A stretch of DNA of 64,000 nucleotides from Melanocharis versteri (taxonomy: Eukaryota > Chordata > Aves > Passeriformes > Melanocharitidae), in the NCBI GenBank assembly GCA_013397845.1, contig VZTG01002329.1, positions 248,001-312,000 of the forward strand. The letters run 5' to 3'. Shown in pieces: positions 38,478 through 52,779 of this stretch (the first letter of the stretch is position 1; every line of letters starts with the position of its first letter). The notes under the pieces are model-generated. The model was not told the origin of the DNA, searched no databases, and saw nothing but the letters and a program-made list of their open reading frames with translations. The position numbers and the translations under genes are program-made.

Positions 38478-40165
38478 GCCAGAGAATTGCAGAGTATTCC
38501 AGGTTTGAAGAGAACTCTGGAAGCCTCCAGTCCACTTCCCACACAAAGGACCAGCTAGAGCAGGTTGCCTACGTTGCCTCCTGTTGCCTCCTGTTGCCTC
38601 CTGTTTCCTAGGACGGAGACTCCACAATCTCCACAGACATTTGTGTCATTGTTTGACCTTCCTCACACTGCAGATTTTTTTCCTGCTATTTTTTTAGCAT
38701 TTTCCTTATCCCTATTCCTGTCTGTTGCCTCTTATCACTGCGCCCCGATGAGCAGAGTTTGGGTCTGTCTTCTCTACACCCTCCCATTAAATAGTTGTGG
38801 ACAACAATAAACTCTCTCCTTCGTCTTGTCTTCTGCTGAAAAAAACAGCTCCCATGGTCTTCTCTTTATATCATGTACTCCAGCTCCATGAAAATCTTGG
38901 GGATTGGAGCTGGACTTGACCCAGAAGGTCCATACATTTCTTGTAGTGGGGAGCCCAAAACTGGATGCAGAACTTTCAGTGCAGCCTCACAAATGCCAAA
39001 TACATGGGAATAGCCATTTCCTTGGACCCCTGGGTATGTTTTTGCTAAAAGTGATTGGCTGCCTTTGCCGCAGGGATACACTGCTCACTGATACTCAGCT
39101 TGTGGCACCAAACTGACAGCTCCCTTTTTGCAAGGTTGCCTGCTAGTCCTTAGTCCCTGGCACAGATGGTTGCAGGGATTCTCCTTTCCCAGGCGGAGGA
39201 TTTTGCACTTCCCTTTGCTGAACTTCTTGGGGATCCTATCAATGCATTGCTCCAGTCCAGCAAGATATCCCTCTACACACCTTGGCATCAACTGTGAATT
39301 TTCTGAGTAGTGCACACTGTTCTATCATCTAGGTAATTTAAAGACATAAAATGGTCCTGTCCCAGATATGAATCCCTGAAGACTATCACAGTGACCATCA
39401 GCTAGATGCACATTGTACTACTGACTGAAATCCTTTAAGACACATAGTCCAGGCCATTATCCATTCACCTTATTGCTTATTGTCCGCTTAGCCAAACATA
39501 TCTCACCAATTTGGCTATCAAGATACTGTGGGAAGCCACACCAAAGGCTTTGCTAAAGTCAGAACATACAGCATCCACCACTCTCTCCTCACTGTGAGTC
39601 ATCTGTCTCACATGGAAGGCAATCCGTTTCATCAGGCACAATATGCCTCTGGTAACTCCGTGCAGGTTGTTTCCCATCACCCTTTTGACATTTAAGCACC
39701 GGGACAGGACCTCCAAGAGGACTCGCTCCATGAACTTTGTCATGCCCTTGCAAAGCAGCTATAGAGCAGCCACATGGTGATGTTGGCCCACTCCTCTGGG
39801 GCTCCTGGAGACATCCCATCTGGACCATCTGGCTTGTATATGCCCAACTTGCTTGAGTGCTCCCTTACTCTGCCTTCCTCTCCTGTGGGTATTGCCGCAG
39901 AGGAGACTGCAACCAGCCTCAAGAGCAGGAGAGTCTGAAGGCAGTCTTGCACAGCAAAAAAGGCAAAAAGGCACTGACCGCCTCCACCTTTTCCGTGTCC
40001 TTTTTCCCTCAATCTCTAGCTGTTCTTAGCAGTAGGCTCACAATTTCGTTAGTTTTCCTTTTTCAATTCTGTTGTAGAAGCCCTTCTTGTTGTCCTTCAC
40101 CTCCCTTGCTAATTAAAACTCCAGCTGCTCTTCTGGTATCTCTCTGTTTTCTTATATTACAGTAA
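38478..40165 (-). mobile_element. CR1 LINE, degenerate, ~1.7 kb
   Basis: This is the longest CR1 remnant in the window. Minus-strand frames keep pieces of the CR1 ORF2 reverse transcriptase in order: KDNKKGFYNRIEKGK near 40,070; KLGIYKPDGPDGMSP near 39,830; DFSKAFGVASHSILIAKL near 39,530; and KFSKGKCKILRLGKENP near 39,200. The first and second halves are in different frames, so at least one frameshift is present, and the segment with the FADD motif (39,320-39,480) is too decayed to recognise. The 3' end lies near 38,478-38,530. Confidence 0.85.
38573..38602 (+). repeat. 10-bp tandem repeat (gttgcctcct)
   Basis: Two exact copies and a diverged third copy of a 10-mer, inside the 3' part of the CR1 remnant. 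It probably expanded after insertion. Confidence 0.75.
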
Positions 40166-43100
40166 ATTAGATAAATTCATCCCACTGGTAGTAAGACAAA
40201 CTCTGAGGAAGAACTCACTGGAGCCATTCACACAAGGGAACTAGCCAAATGCATCTAAATCTTTCAAGACTTGGAAGCAGCAACCAGATGGAAAGGGACA
40301 ATTTCCAGATGCCAACCCTCCACGGAAGATTTCAAATCCTCAAAGAAAAGAGCTCATAGAAAATTCATCTTATAAGAGACATCAGAGAAAGAAAAATCAT
40401 TGTTCTCTTCTGTTACTGTGCAGCTCAAATCCTTTCCCAAACTCTGACTCTTGCTCTATATTTTTAACTCTCAATGCACACTAATTACCAATTGTGTTTT
40501 AACATTCTGTCAGCACATTATATCTATTTTCACTTAGAAAACTTTTTGGTTTTTCTCCCATGGGGCATTAAGATAAGCACTTAAATAATTAAGCTGCCCA
40601 GAATTGAATGCAGATGACTGGGAGTGCTACCACTTCTGTCAAATATGAAACATCATTGTTTGGAAAGATGTAAGGCAGCTCAAAAAAAAAATCCATAGTT
40701 AAGGACATACTCAAGAGACAAAGCACACTATCCTTCAAATCCTTACTCTCTCAGGACTTCCTAGGAGAATCTTGGTGCAAACAAAATTTTGGAAAACAGT
40801 AGGGGTGTCCTCTTAGTCTTCACAATGAAAGACTATAATATTTCCAACATGCAAATATTAAAACCCTAGAAGAAGATGAAATGTGTTCTCAATCTTTTCT
40901 TTAAAGATTTTAGTTTGCTGCCAGGTATTAATTTTCATATTTCATGTGAACTGTGCTGTTACTCATAGAGGGTTCAACACATTCACTGTCTTTGCTATGA
41001 GGAATTTATGACATTTTCTCATTAAGTATATCAGGTATGAAAACAGCAGAAAGAGAAGACAGTGACTATCAAAGGAGAACTGGACTCTTGCCTTTTTTTC
41101 AAGTAACTTTCCAGACTGAGATTGTCACTGTAGAACTAAGAGGAGAGCTCATATCAGCTGTCTTGCTAAAATTATCTCCTCTTTCCTTTGATGGCAAATG
41201 TTTTATCTCTTTTTCTTTTGAACTTTTTGCAATGATGCATAAGGCAAGTGTTCCAGTTTCGCTTCATTTTCCACAAAACAAAGCGCACACCTAGTCACAC
41301 ATCTGCTGCTTGGTGTGTTAATGCCCAGAGCCAGCCTGGCTCCTCCTTTAGTCCCTGCCTTCAGGCACATTTCTCTTTCCATGGCAGGGATCTGAGGCAG
41401 CAGGTCTTCAGCTGTGTTACAGCTTAAAATGACAAATGGCACATTGCTTTGAAGCTTTCCATTTATACATCCCCTCTTGCACTGCTGTACATTGCCCCTG
41501 TGAAATGCTCTCTGGGATGATACAACTATTACCTTCTTGATTTCCTACATCATGCATGTTTTTCCAGCTCCTGAAGCCTCTTCCCACATCAGCTTGAGAA
41601 TCACCTTTCTGTTTCTCATTTCATATGGTATTTTGGCTTATGCCCTCTTGCATTTAAACATTCAAGAGCTCTATCACAGTTTCACGTCTGTTTTACCACA
41701 CTTGAATCATACCTCTTACATGTTGTCTGCACACAGGGAGCAGGGCTCTTCCAGTTCCTGCACTACATAATTATGGTTAGTTAATTCCTGCAAGAATTAT
41801 CTGGAAATTACTTCTATATTCACATATACCAAAGCCAGCTCTTTTTGGGAGTAAACTTTCTTTCTAAATAGCTGTATTTGTTGGTGATATTCTGCACCAG
41901 CAGAACCAAGCAAGTCTCACACAGTTGTCATGTGCCCTCTGAAATCCTGGTAAATTTAACTTTGATGAGAAGATATTCAGTGTTTTTGTTCTTTCTTTTG
42001 GAGCCTCCCTCACTGCCCTCTTGACACCAAGGACGTTTCACTCAATCACCCCATGAGAAGGACCTGTCACCTTCTATTCCACCTGATCTGTCTTTGTTTC
42101 CTGAGCTGTCACCTAATATAACACGAGCCCAACAAACTGATCTGGAAATGCCTTAAAATGAAAGTTTCCCATAGCAGGCATCAAGCCCACATCAGCCATT
42201 ATGGAAACCCGTATCTTCACGTGTGAAATCACCTCTCTCCAGCTAAAGCATCCCCTGGGCACTGCTTTGTCCCGGAAGCTGGTCAGGAATTAGGTGCTTT
42301 GGTGCTGCCACATCTGCTGCTGGTGACCCGGACGTGGTTCACGGCTGGGAAAAGGGGAACAGTGTGCCTGTGGTCTCTGTTCTGATGTAGGTCTTCCCCC
42401 ACCCAAGTTAAGCATTCCTCTTTTGGACTTCCTTTGCTTTTGGCAATGTAAATACTTGAATAACTTTGCAAACACCAGTCCACTAAAAGTTAGGCTCCGA
42501 AAATTTTTGACACTGGGGGAGGGTTGAAAAAACTAGTTAGGGAACCATTATTATTGACAGAAAAGAAAAAGCTACATTTTGACCTAAATTTCTCCATCTA
42601 ACACATAACAGAGCAAAAATGGTGTGCAGAGGGACAGCTCTGGGCTCTGGAGAGAAGACACCAAATACTCTTTTCCCTATAGAAGCCTCCAGGTGGGATA
42701 TGCAGGATATGGCTGCTGGGGCAGGGAAAATGTTGCTGGTGCTTTGCTTAAGGGTCCTGATATGCACACCACTGGAGAGAGGGTGTAGGTAGGAGGAGGT
42801 TGTCAGAAAAATCCATCCAAAAGCCTTTAGGAGTGACAAGGGGCAAATTCCCACTACGCACATGCACTTCTCCTTTGTAAGGAATGGTGTAGGGTCACCC
42901 CCAGTTTTTAACCAAACACCAATTGCTCCCAGTGACACAGAAAGGTGGTCATTTGCAGGAGTGCAAATCCACACTCCTTCCCCTGGTTGTGCCTGTACAG
43001 CTCAACTCTAAAGATGGCACTGGAGGGTTGCTTTGCAGCAGCAAGTACAGAAGGAGCAAGACAAGAACATCAGACCCTGAAATTTAGGGGAAGACTGCAG

Positions 43101-44474
43101 CAGAGCAGCTAATCCCACTTGAAAGGATGGGCTCATGTCCAATTGCAGGTTTTTTTCCAATCCACTGGGAAAGCCATTATACTGATAGCAGTCAGATTGG
43201 TGCAGCCATGGCAATCTTGAGAGCATTTAGGATATCTTTGATTAAATGATATAGTGGACATAGACTGAAATTGCTTCTCTAGAAAAACCCTAGCATGGAT
43301 AGTTTTTTAATTAAAATGATCTAATATGAGACTTTTACTTGTAAAATCACATGAAAGGGAGAAAACAAAAGTGAGGGATACAAGAAAGGGAAAATGCCCC
43401 TTTGTTTTCTCTACCGACTGATTATCACCATACTGGTTTTAAAATCCCTTTGCTTCCCTGTGTAATCAGGTTGATTAAAACCCTCTAAAGAAATAAAACA
43501 GCTGCACAGACCTCCAAAATCACATTCTTCTCTACTGCTTGTGCATTGTATTCTTTTCAACAGCTTTGTTTCCAAATTATTCTTTTCCCTTCATTGCCTC
43601 TGAAAGTCTATTACTGGATTTATTAAAGCAGAGCTGAATAAGCATGCTGAATACAGCCACAGTGATTGCCTCAACACATGTTGTTCGTGCAAGGACTACT
43701 GTGCAAACAGGTTTGAGCTGCCAGCTGTCACTGAACTGAGGCAGAACAAAGGAAAACTCAGCTGAAAGAATGAAATTGTTCACTAAAGGAAGGTTCCATA
43801 TTTTGCCCTTCTATCATACACTGAAGAGCTAAAACAATTATTAAGATGAAGTCAGACCATGACATTTTACTTCAACCCGGGCTAGGAGGAGAAATGTTCC
43901 TATCTTGTCTCTAAAATGACCTGGCACCTTTCCGCTGTCTAAGGCTGGGATGAGGTAGTGCTGCCACATGCTGCTGCTGCAAGCTATGCCTTCCAGGGAA
44001 TTAGCTCATCTGGGGTGACTTGGGAAGGGGGCACCCTGCTTGCTTCCCTCTCCTGCTTGGTGCTGATTTGCCTGGCTGTAGGAGGGAGCAGGAATAAGGA
44101 GAGGCTGGTGCGCAGAGCACGCCACACGCACTGTGTGTGCACACAGCACACACGGGCATCTGTACCTGTGCACAGGAGGGAGGGGAGTGCATGGACCCTG
44201 CCAGGAACCCTGCATGGATGCAGGAACCCTGGCAGCTGGAGAGGTGGCACACCAGTCCTGCCACTGTGTCAGTACTTGTGCAAACCAAGGTGTGCCCAGT
44301 GCTTGAACAGACCTCTCTGGGCCAAGCCCCTTCCTCCTCCCCATTCCATTAGGTTTTCCACAGGCAGGCTTCCCTAAGGAGGCAGGAGGTTTAGCTGAGC
44401 AGGGCTATACCTGACACTGTGAAGAGGTGCACTGTACCCACTGCTATAGTGGGAACTCGTGGTGGAGCCGCTGG
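40166..44474. other. Intergenic region with a GC-rich patch
   Basis: No gene was recognised. The stretch 43,930-44,400 is GC-rich with long overlapping open frames on both strands and CA/TG dinucleotide runs near 44,130. A 7-bp inverted repeat (cctgcat/atgcagg) lies at 44,209-44,224, within a duplicated 11-mer (caggaaccctg at 44,202 and 44,221). I see no motif that would make it a gene. Confidence 0.55.
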
Positions 44475-44618
44475 TGACTCCCCAGGGAAGTGGTTGAGTC
44501 ACCTTCACTGCAGGTGTTTAAAAGATGTGTGGATGCAGCATTTAGAGACATGGTTTAGTGGTGGACTTGGCAGTGCAGGTTAACCATCTTCTGCAGCCTA
44601 AAGGATTCTATGATTCCT
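44475..44618 (+). mobile_element. CR1 LINE 3' fragment
   Basis: This carries the end of a CR1 element on the plus strand. Recognisable landmarks are 'ccagggaagtggttgagtc', 'gtggacttggcagtgcagg' and the terminal 'aaggattctatgattc'. These encode the degenerate C-terminus of the reverse transcriptase ORF and the 3' end. It has the same subfamily wording as the copy at 19.5 kb. Confidence 0.8.
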
Positions 44619-47600
44619 CTCTGGACAGCACGGGGGTGCCGTGTTTCCTACCAAGCCCTCCTTCTGTGCTGCACTCCCCATAGTGGTGAGTTTTGTTCCT
44701 CACTCAGCCCGTCCAGCAATTTGAGTCATCTCGAAGCAAAGGGAAAGACACAGCTGCAGGCAGAGGCAGTTCTGCAGGGCTGTAACACTGCTGGAGTTTG
44801 CACAAGCAAGATGCAAGTGCTTTTATTACTGGCCTCAGTCAGCATGATGGCTTGAGTCTTCCCACCTTTTAGATTTGTCCATGAAATGTACTTTAATTTC
44901 TTGGTCAGGACGATAGATTTCTTTGTTTTGTTAGGCAGTACCATTTTAATGCGAGGTACGCAGATGAGCACAGACTTTCTTCTTGCTGAGCAGCTTTTTG
45001 TGCCTGTGGTGAACCACCCAATTCCTCCGCAGCCACCCTGCAGCCCGACAGCATCAACCTTGCCATGGGCACCGACAGCTTCCCCTGTCACTCCAGCAAC
45101 ACAAAACTTCTCTGCCTTATCATGGAGACAAAGACATTTAGGAGAGACAAAAAAAAACGTTTACAGAGACAAAAACATTTCTGACCTCAGTGCCATAAAT
45201 AAGCCTACACCTAGTTCGATAGAACATATCAAGTTTATTTTAATGATTAATAGAACCATATCTGGAAAGGGCAAGTTGAAAAAGCTACTTTGAAATTCTG
45301 AAACGGTGATAAACTCTTGAAATGTTTAAAAATATGAAAATGGAGTATCTGCTAAACAAGAGCAAACAGAGTAAGTCCTATGCAAATGACTGAGGACAGG
45401 GCAGATTCTGAAAATACCAGAGGCTAGAAATTTCTTTCTGTCTAGAAGAAAATGTGTGTCCCAAATAGCTTTAAATCAGAAACTTTATGTGCTATTATCC
45501 AGATGGAGTAAAATGCTGGCCCCATACACATTAATCACTCAATGAACTCACTGAGGTCAGTTTTACCCTGAGACTCAATTTTTTTAGAAAGAATTCGTAT
45601 TTCTGACATTTTTACATACACTCACATAGCGCAGACTTACAGACTTCCTGCACTGTGCCCATATATATATGTAATCATTTATAGCAGTACTTGTACTAAT
45701 GCTTTGATAAATCTTTTACTGATTTACAACACTAGAGCGTTTCTAATTTCTCTTTGTCATCCTATTCAGACGTCACTCCATATTTTGCTCTCTTCTCTCC
45801 AGTGCAAACCACCCAAGGCCCGTTCTAGCAGAATGACATGAAAGCACATGTGTTGTCTGATGACGAGCAGCCCAAAACACAAAACATACAGATGTTTCTG
45901 AGATGCAGCAGCACTGCATTGTTTTGCAGCACAGACCTTTAAAACCTCTTTATTCATTTGAAATGCCGTGATATGGAGAATGGCTGGTTCATATGATGTG
46001 TTCTTTGGTGAAAAGAACAAAAGAGATATATAAAGCTAGAAATCAGTGGCAGAACTGCAGACACAGCCTTTTTAGGTGCTCTAGATGCCCAAGAGAAAGC
46101 AAATAGCCCCTCGAGCCCCAGGGCTGATTGGGGTGAACTCTGGAAAGACACAGCACTGTGACCCCACCAAAGGACTGAGCTGTAACACACACGTGCCCCA
46201 AGAAGTTACAAAGGCAGACAGGTCTCCTGCACTCAGGTTTTTCTCTCAGCAGGAATAATCTGTCAAGTTTTTTTTGACAAGAATCTGTCAACCATTCCCC
46301 TGACTCAGTTTGGCAACTCCATATCCTACTATAGCTTTTTATTTCTTATTGCATATCATGGCATAAACTCATATGTTTGTGTTTCCCCAGTTGTTGTATT
46401 TGAGAATGTAATTTTTTTTCCTGGTTTTACCCAAATACTCTCTTAGTGTCAAGAGGATGTGACATCATATTTTTTCAGCTTCCTACACTTAATTGTCTGC
46501 TACTCACATTTCAGAAGAGAACTATGCATCGTCCATATAAAACAACCTAACTGGTCATTGCTCACAGCAGCATGGGTATGTTAAATAAACTTTGTGGTAG
46601 AAGAAGTTTAAAATTCCTTTTGAAGCCTTTCCCTAATCTTTGTTTACCAGTTTGGACAGTAGATATGGGTGCAATAAAATGTTTAGAGATATGTATTATA
46701 ATGTGCATCTCAGTTCACATCCAGAGTTAATATATGCAGCTGTGTATGTATTTAACCTCAGACATTAAAGTGTTTCAGTTTTGGTGCTTATGGATTATTA
46801 AAATTATATAATTATATCTCTTTCTTTGATCACAATTTAGTGTAACACATTATCTTGATTCTCAGTAACTTCCAACTTTGATGTTATATTTAATAAAATA
46901 TAATGCTGTGCTGAAGACTCCCTTGGGTATCTTTAATTTCTTTTCTTTTTTATTAATATATATTACGCTTTAAATGGGATTAAATTGTCTGATTAGTGAA
47001 GCAGGCTCTCGCTGCAGCAGTTAGACCCGGAATTCCTCAGGGCACTCTATAGACATTGTTAAAGCATCTTTCCAAGGTGCTGATAAACCCGTGAGAATTA
47101 AGCCTATTTCCCTTGTGCTGAGGCTGGTTTCATGCTCTGACCCCAACCTTTGCTTTGTTAATTCATCTTCCTGCATAGAAACCTTTACTTTTGCCCTTAG
47201 AAATGTTGTAAGGCTGCACTGTAAAGTAGGAGACACAACTGATGCAGGTTTTTGAAGACACCCTGCGGCCCCACACCCAAGAGCTGTGTGGAGAGTGGCC
47301 TGCAAGGGGCTGTGTCACCACTGAGCATCATCCAAAAGTGCAGCAAGGCCAGCAGCACCCATTGTCCCCACCAGGGGAAATTGCCCCTTGATGCTCACAG
47401 GCTTGGTGCTGCCTTGAAGCAGGCCAGTACCACTGCGTGGGGCCACCCAGGCAGTGTCAGGAAACTTGGCCAGGGCTGAGTTCAGGAAATGGAGCACTGA
47501 GCCCAGAAAAGCCCAGCTGATGAGGTACAAGGCTCTGGCACAGTCCCTGTGCCCAAACAGCCTTGAACAAGTGCTCGGTCATGCTCGTGAAGTACATTGT

Positions 47601-50599
47601 GTGCTGAGCTGAAGTTCAAACTCAGGCATGGCACAAGGACTATCCTATCAAAAACTCCTCTGGAAAATGCTTAAAAGCAATTGAAAACCAAAGAGTGGGC
47701 TGAGACAGGCCCACCTGGACGTGTGGAAGAGGAGAAGAGGGAGGCTGACAGGAAGGCGGATGTTTTCTGACTCTTTCTTGTGCTCCAGTGGCTTTTGGTT
47801 GAGACAGCTCTGCCGTCTGCCCTTCTGCAGTTTTTACAGCATCCAACCCTCATCCACAATAGCTCATCAGATGTTCATTTTAATTGCCTCCAGTAGGGTA
47901 ATGAGGGCAAGTGGAGCCTAAACTCTGGCTGATGATGCTGCACAAGTCTCAGAGAGAGGAGGTCCTTCTTAGCCTGTCAAGCAGTAAAAGTAGTCTTGAG
48001 AATTCGGGGTCACATCATTACGCTCTTTATTACATCTTATTAAGACTATTTATTACAGAAGTAATATTGTAGAGTTGGACAGTGCCAAGCCAAGCAGGTT
48101 TTTCTATACTGCAAGCATAGAAAAATTCTCCATCACTTTGGCTTTTTTGGCTAACACAATTGTCTTTAAAGCAGTCAATCAATGTACTATGCAAGTCAAA
48201 AAATTCAAATGTACAATAGACTGACCAGTAAATAAAAATCAGATTAAAAAGACTTAAACATAAAAAACCTTTTAAATCACTACAGTTCTGTCTCTTGAGT
48301 TGTCAGGCTTTTAACATTCCACTGACAGATACATGTATATATATATATATATATACAACATTGTTATGAGATATACTTCCAAGCCTGTAATTGAAAAATA
48401 CTAAATGAAAATTTATATGCAAACCCACCTGATTATTTTATAAATTATTCAACTGATTAGTGACATGATAATGTTCCTACCTGAAGAATAGTGAAGTCCC
48501 CCTGCACAGGGCATGAGGCAGTTTTATAATTCAGCTGAGTTTTTTGGTCCTTCAATGTCCAGACCCATCTTGGACATCATTTATGTACCTAAGCAGTTTA
48601 CACAGGTGAATAGCACAGCTGCCTTTTCAGAGAGCTAAGTCTTCCACAATATGATCAGCAGAAATATTCATAGTGTATAAACTGGTGTTTTAGCATTTCA
48701 GGCTTAATCAAAAAAAAGAAAGACTAGATTAGCTTAACTAGAATAGAGTAGGTTTCCATATTTCTAGGACCTGAAGAAGGAGACACGGGACAGGAGTAGA
48801 GGCTGTTTCTTTACGTCTACACAGTAGAAAAATATCTCCTCAGATTTACAAGGGTAAAAATGTTTCATTCACAGGTGACCCTTCCTCTCCTGGTCCCTGA
48901 AAAAGATGTAGATTACTGAGCCAACAGGAAGAAACATTTCACAATATTACTGACAATTAAGCAAAATAACAATTTTAAAGCTCTGGGGAAAGGATATATA
49001 TAGTGAAGGATTTGTTTGCATAGATGTAATAAGTGAACCTGAGAGCAATGCAGGAAGGCACTGCTGGCACAGACCCAGGAGGAACAATACAAAAACAAAG
49101 CACAGCCAGCTGGTCTGATAAAACAGAGGCAATGGGAAGAGCCCTCACAAACCATCACCAATGTCTTGGCTGTCTTCGATGACAAAAGTTTTAAGAACTT
49201 GTTTCTTTACCTTCTGCTTTTCTTTCCAAATGGTACCTAAGTAGCTTATCCAAAGTGAACTGTAAATTGCATTAATTATTTGGTTTGAGGTAAAAAGCAG
49301 CAGGTGAGACAGGCCAGGCTCCTTGTGTGGACACAGGCCAGACCTAAACCCCAGACACTGAGAACCTGAGTCAGCAGCAAGGATTTCCTGAACTAGGATA
49401 CTACTGATGAAAGTACCAGTCAGAAGCAAGGACTTCTGGCTTCCCCCTGGCAGTGTGTGGGTGCCCCCTCAGCTGCCAAAATCAGGGTACAAAATCTGGT
49501 CATGCCCTCTCTTCCTCTCTCCTAGTGCATTGCCCCCAAAACACCCATCTCCCTACTATCCCCCCAGCCCAGAACCTGCCCCTGCCTGCTGCAGGACATG
49601 GCCCAGCGAGGATGAAAGAGTTTGCAGTGGCTCCTGTGCCATTGGGAATATGCACACCACAGTTCAAAAATCCCTGGTATTAAACATGAAAGATCTGAGC
49701 TTAGCAAGGAGCAGGAAGAGTGACATTTAACACAAGAAACATCAGACATTTAAAAAAAAATTGCTATCCAGTACAGAGAAACAACTTCATAAATCACAAA
49801 ATGACAGAATCTGTCCCACTGGAAAATACCTATGAGAGAGGAATTCTTGCAAATGCATCTCTGATTTGAGAGATAAAATTAGAAAACCCAAAGTTGACTG
49901 TTGCGAAACTGTCTTTGCATAGTCCAGTAATTCAGAAAATTCGGATAAGTGCTTGAGTTGATGTCCTGGCTTTTCTGAGGACAACAACAATATTGGTACT
50001 GCCTTTAATGGGACCAGGATGTCAACCCTGAACTTTGTGCTGTTGATCCAAAGCAGCCAACATCAAGTCATGTCAGTGCTCATATGAGCACAGAAATGAA
50101 GTCAGTACAGTACTCAATTTGCTAAGGAACTTACCCATTAGCCAGCAAACAGTATCCCTTTGCTTAAGACCTATACCTGCTTGTTTGAGAAAAAGCTCTA
50201 TGAAAATACTTCCATCATCATTTATGTGAAAAATACCTCCAGGAAAAAAATTTAGTAGTGCCAATTCAAATTATAAACTTTAATCCATGGAACTCAGGAA
50301 CAGAGCAGGCATGAAGGGAGGAAAAATGCTTTCCTCTTAAGAAAACTTTTTCAGGGAAAATTTGATAAAAGAATGTTCTGATTCCAAATCACAATATTTT
50401 GTTTCTAAAAAGTGGCAAGAAAGCTTTGAGGTCAGGAATGTCTGCTTCCTTCACTCTGGAAGGTAGTTTGAGATTCTGTCTTTTTCCATAAATTATGCCG
50501 TTATGTCCCCCTTCTTTCTAAAGACACACAGGAAAATAACCCAAATTGTTTCAGTTACTCAGCTTCAGTAAACCTTCCTCCACCATGGTTGTTGGACAA
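44619..50599. other. Intergenic region
   Basis: About 6 kb without a recognisable gene. It contains the (TA)10 microsatellite at 48,336-48,355 and a GC-richer patch at 47,240-47,560, whose open frames on both strands I could not assign. Otherwise AT-rich unique-looking sequence. Confidence 0.6.
48336..48355 (+). repeat. (TA)10 microsatellite
   Basis: Ten perfect TA dinucleotides flanked by acatg and caaca. The flanks extend the self-complementary character by a few bases. Confidence 0.95.
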
Positions 50600-51565
50600 T
50601 CATAGAATCATAGAATGATTTGGGTTGCAAGGGGCCTTAAAGGTCATCTAATTACACCACCCTGCCATGGGCAGGGACACCTCCTTGCACTTCCACCAGG
50701 TTGCTGAGAGACCCATCCAACATAGCCTTGAACATTTCCAGGGATGAGGCATCCACAACTTCTCTGGGCAACCTGTTCCAGTGCTTCAGCACCCTCACAA
50801 TAAAGAACTTCCTCCTGGTATATAATCCAGAATGACTCTCAGTTTAAAGCCATTCTGCCTTCCCTTGTCACAACATGCCCTTGTTTGTCCCTCTCCATCT
50901 TTCTTGTGGGCTCCCTTCATGTACTGGAGGCTGAAATTAGGTCACACCGAAGCCTTCCTTTCTCCAGGCTGACCAATCCCAATTCTCAAAACCTTTCCTC
51001 ATAGGAGAGGTGCTCCATCCCTCTGACCATCTCGGTGGCCTCCTCTCCCTTCCCTTGACCTTCTGCCCACAGTGCTTTGGACGCAGCCCAGCACACAGTT
51101 GGTTTTCTGGGCTGCAGATGCCTGTTGCTGGGTCATGTCCAACCTCTCACCCACCAGCACCCCCAAGCCCTTCTAGGCAGGGCTACTCTTGATCTGTTCA
51201 TCCCCAGCTTTTGTTGATACCAGGAATTGCCCCAAACCCAGTACAGCCCCTTGCATTGGTCTTGTTAAACCTCATGAGATTCCCATGGGCCACTTCTCAA
51301 GATTGTCCAGGTCCCCCTGGATGCCATCCCATCCTTCACATGTGACAACCACATCACTCAGCTTGGTGTCAACTGCAAACTTGCTGAGGGTGCACTCGAT
51401 CCCTTTATCTATGTCATTAATGAAGGTATTAATTAACTGGTCCCAGTATGGACCCCTGAGGGACACCACTTGTCACTGATGTCCATTGGGACTCTGAGCC
51501 ATTGACCATCACCCTCTGTATGTGACCATCCAACCAAGTCCTTATCCAACAGCATTTGACCAATC
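50600..51565 (-). mobile_element. CR1 LINE, 5'-truncated, ~0.97 kb
   Basis: On the minus strand the element ends in the CR1 3' signature: two ATTCTATG octamers, which read as catagaat repeats at 50,601-50,616 on plus. It continues upstream through the standard 3' region (catgggcagggacacctcc, then the 'caacctgttccagtgc' segment) into the end of the reverse transcriptase. A minus-strand frame at 51,272-51,469 keeps the CR1 wording INDIDKGIECTLSKFA followed by DTKL. The catalytic Asp pair is lost (FAVD in place of FADD), and the frame is broken on both sides. It is a dead copy about 1 kb downstream of the PHEX stop. Confidence 0.9.
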
Positions 51566-52779
51566 CTTGTAAAAAAAGTTTATCTTAGTAGCATTTCTAT
51601 ACTGATAAAATAAAACTAAAGCATATAAAAAAATTATATTTTGTATATATGTATATACACACAGAGACCAATATGGATTTGCAGTAATTAAATCGGTCTA
51701 AAGAAACTCCTTTTGAAATAATTCCACCACATAAAAATGAAATAATGCACAAGGTATAAATATATACCACTTTTACAGGTACCTTTATGTTAGGAAAAAA
51801 AGAGCTGTGTGTGTATCCTCCCTCAGCCCCCCATCCCACCCTCCTCAGTAATAGTTATGTGTTAAAGTTTTTCTGCTGAAATAAAATATTTTTTCATGAA
51901 TATTATTTAAAATGAAATTGAAAACTCAACTGGTCTGTATTTTTACTGTATTTTTAAGCCCTCTACTCCTAAATTGCTCTTTTTATCCAGATGAGTCAAA
52001 TGATGCTGGTACTCTGTTTTTCTGTGACATACCCTTGCCCTAAAATCATGAGTCATCCTGCCCCATACAGAACATGAGGGCAAACATGCACACTACTTAC
52101 AACACCATGTAAGACCCAGACACTATAAAATCCATAATTTAAAACTGGTATAGTATTTCTGGCTTAAAAAAATAAATGTAGATGTAGCTATCTTCAGCAC
52201 AAGATAAAAACCATCCCCTGGGAAAAAAACTGCTTACAGTGTAAACTGGAATAAATGCTGCAATATTTATGAGTGTCGTGGTGCTGGGAATCCTCTCGGA
52301 GAGCCTCTGATTTTCACCATACACTGATTTTTATCATAAGCTGTTCGAAAATTAGAAGAGGCCATGATCTGACAAGCATCCTTTATGTTTTGGCCCTACA
52401 GATGGATACCATGAGGTACTTTCTCAGCTTGAAACGGTTCCAAAACCAGAGGCATTAATCTGACATATTAAACTGAACTTATATAAAGTCTTGTGTCTTT
52501 ACATCATGCAACATCATTTATGGCATGCTGGGCTGTGACAGCTTAAGTTATGAAAATGCAGTATCACGCAGCAGATCAGAGCAGGCCTCATGAATTTCTT
52601 CATCCAGAAAGAATAAATTTTGTGTGGGAGCATTCTGCATTGAACCCCTGCAGAGCAATAGATTAAAACTGGATTTTAGCATTTACCTCTTGCTCAACTA
52701 TAAATCAGGAATTAGAATTGATAATGGCAGTTATCCATCAACAGCAGTGCAACTGCAGATGAGCCGGAGTGGTTTTATG
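51566..52779. other. Intergenic, immediately downstream of PHEX
   Basis: AT-rich sequence between a CR1 copy and the predicted PHEX 3' end. It has short TA-rich stretches near 51,640. It could hold a distal PHEX 3' UTR. No gene was recognised. Confidence 0.6.

Noticed and set aside
43958..44377. Possible small gene in a GC-rich patch
   Set aside because: Long frames occur in several overlapping phases on both strands, which is what GC-rich, stop-poor DNA gives. CpG is not enriched enough for me to call a CpG-island promoter.
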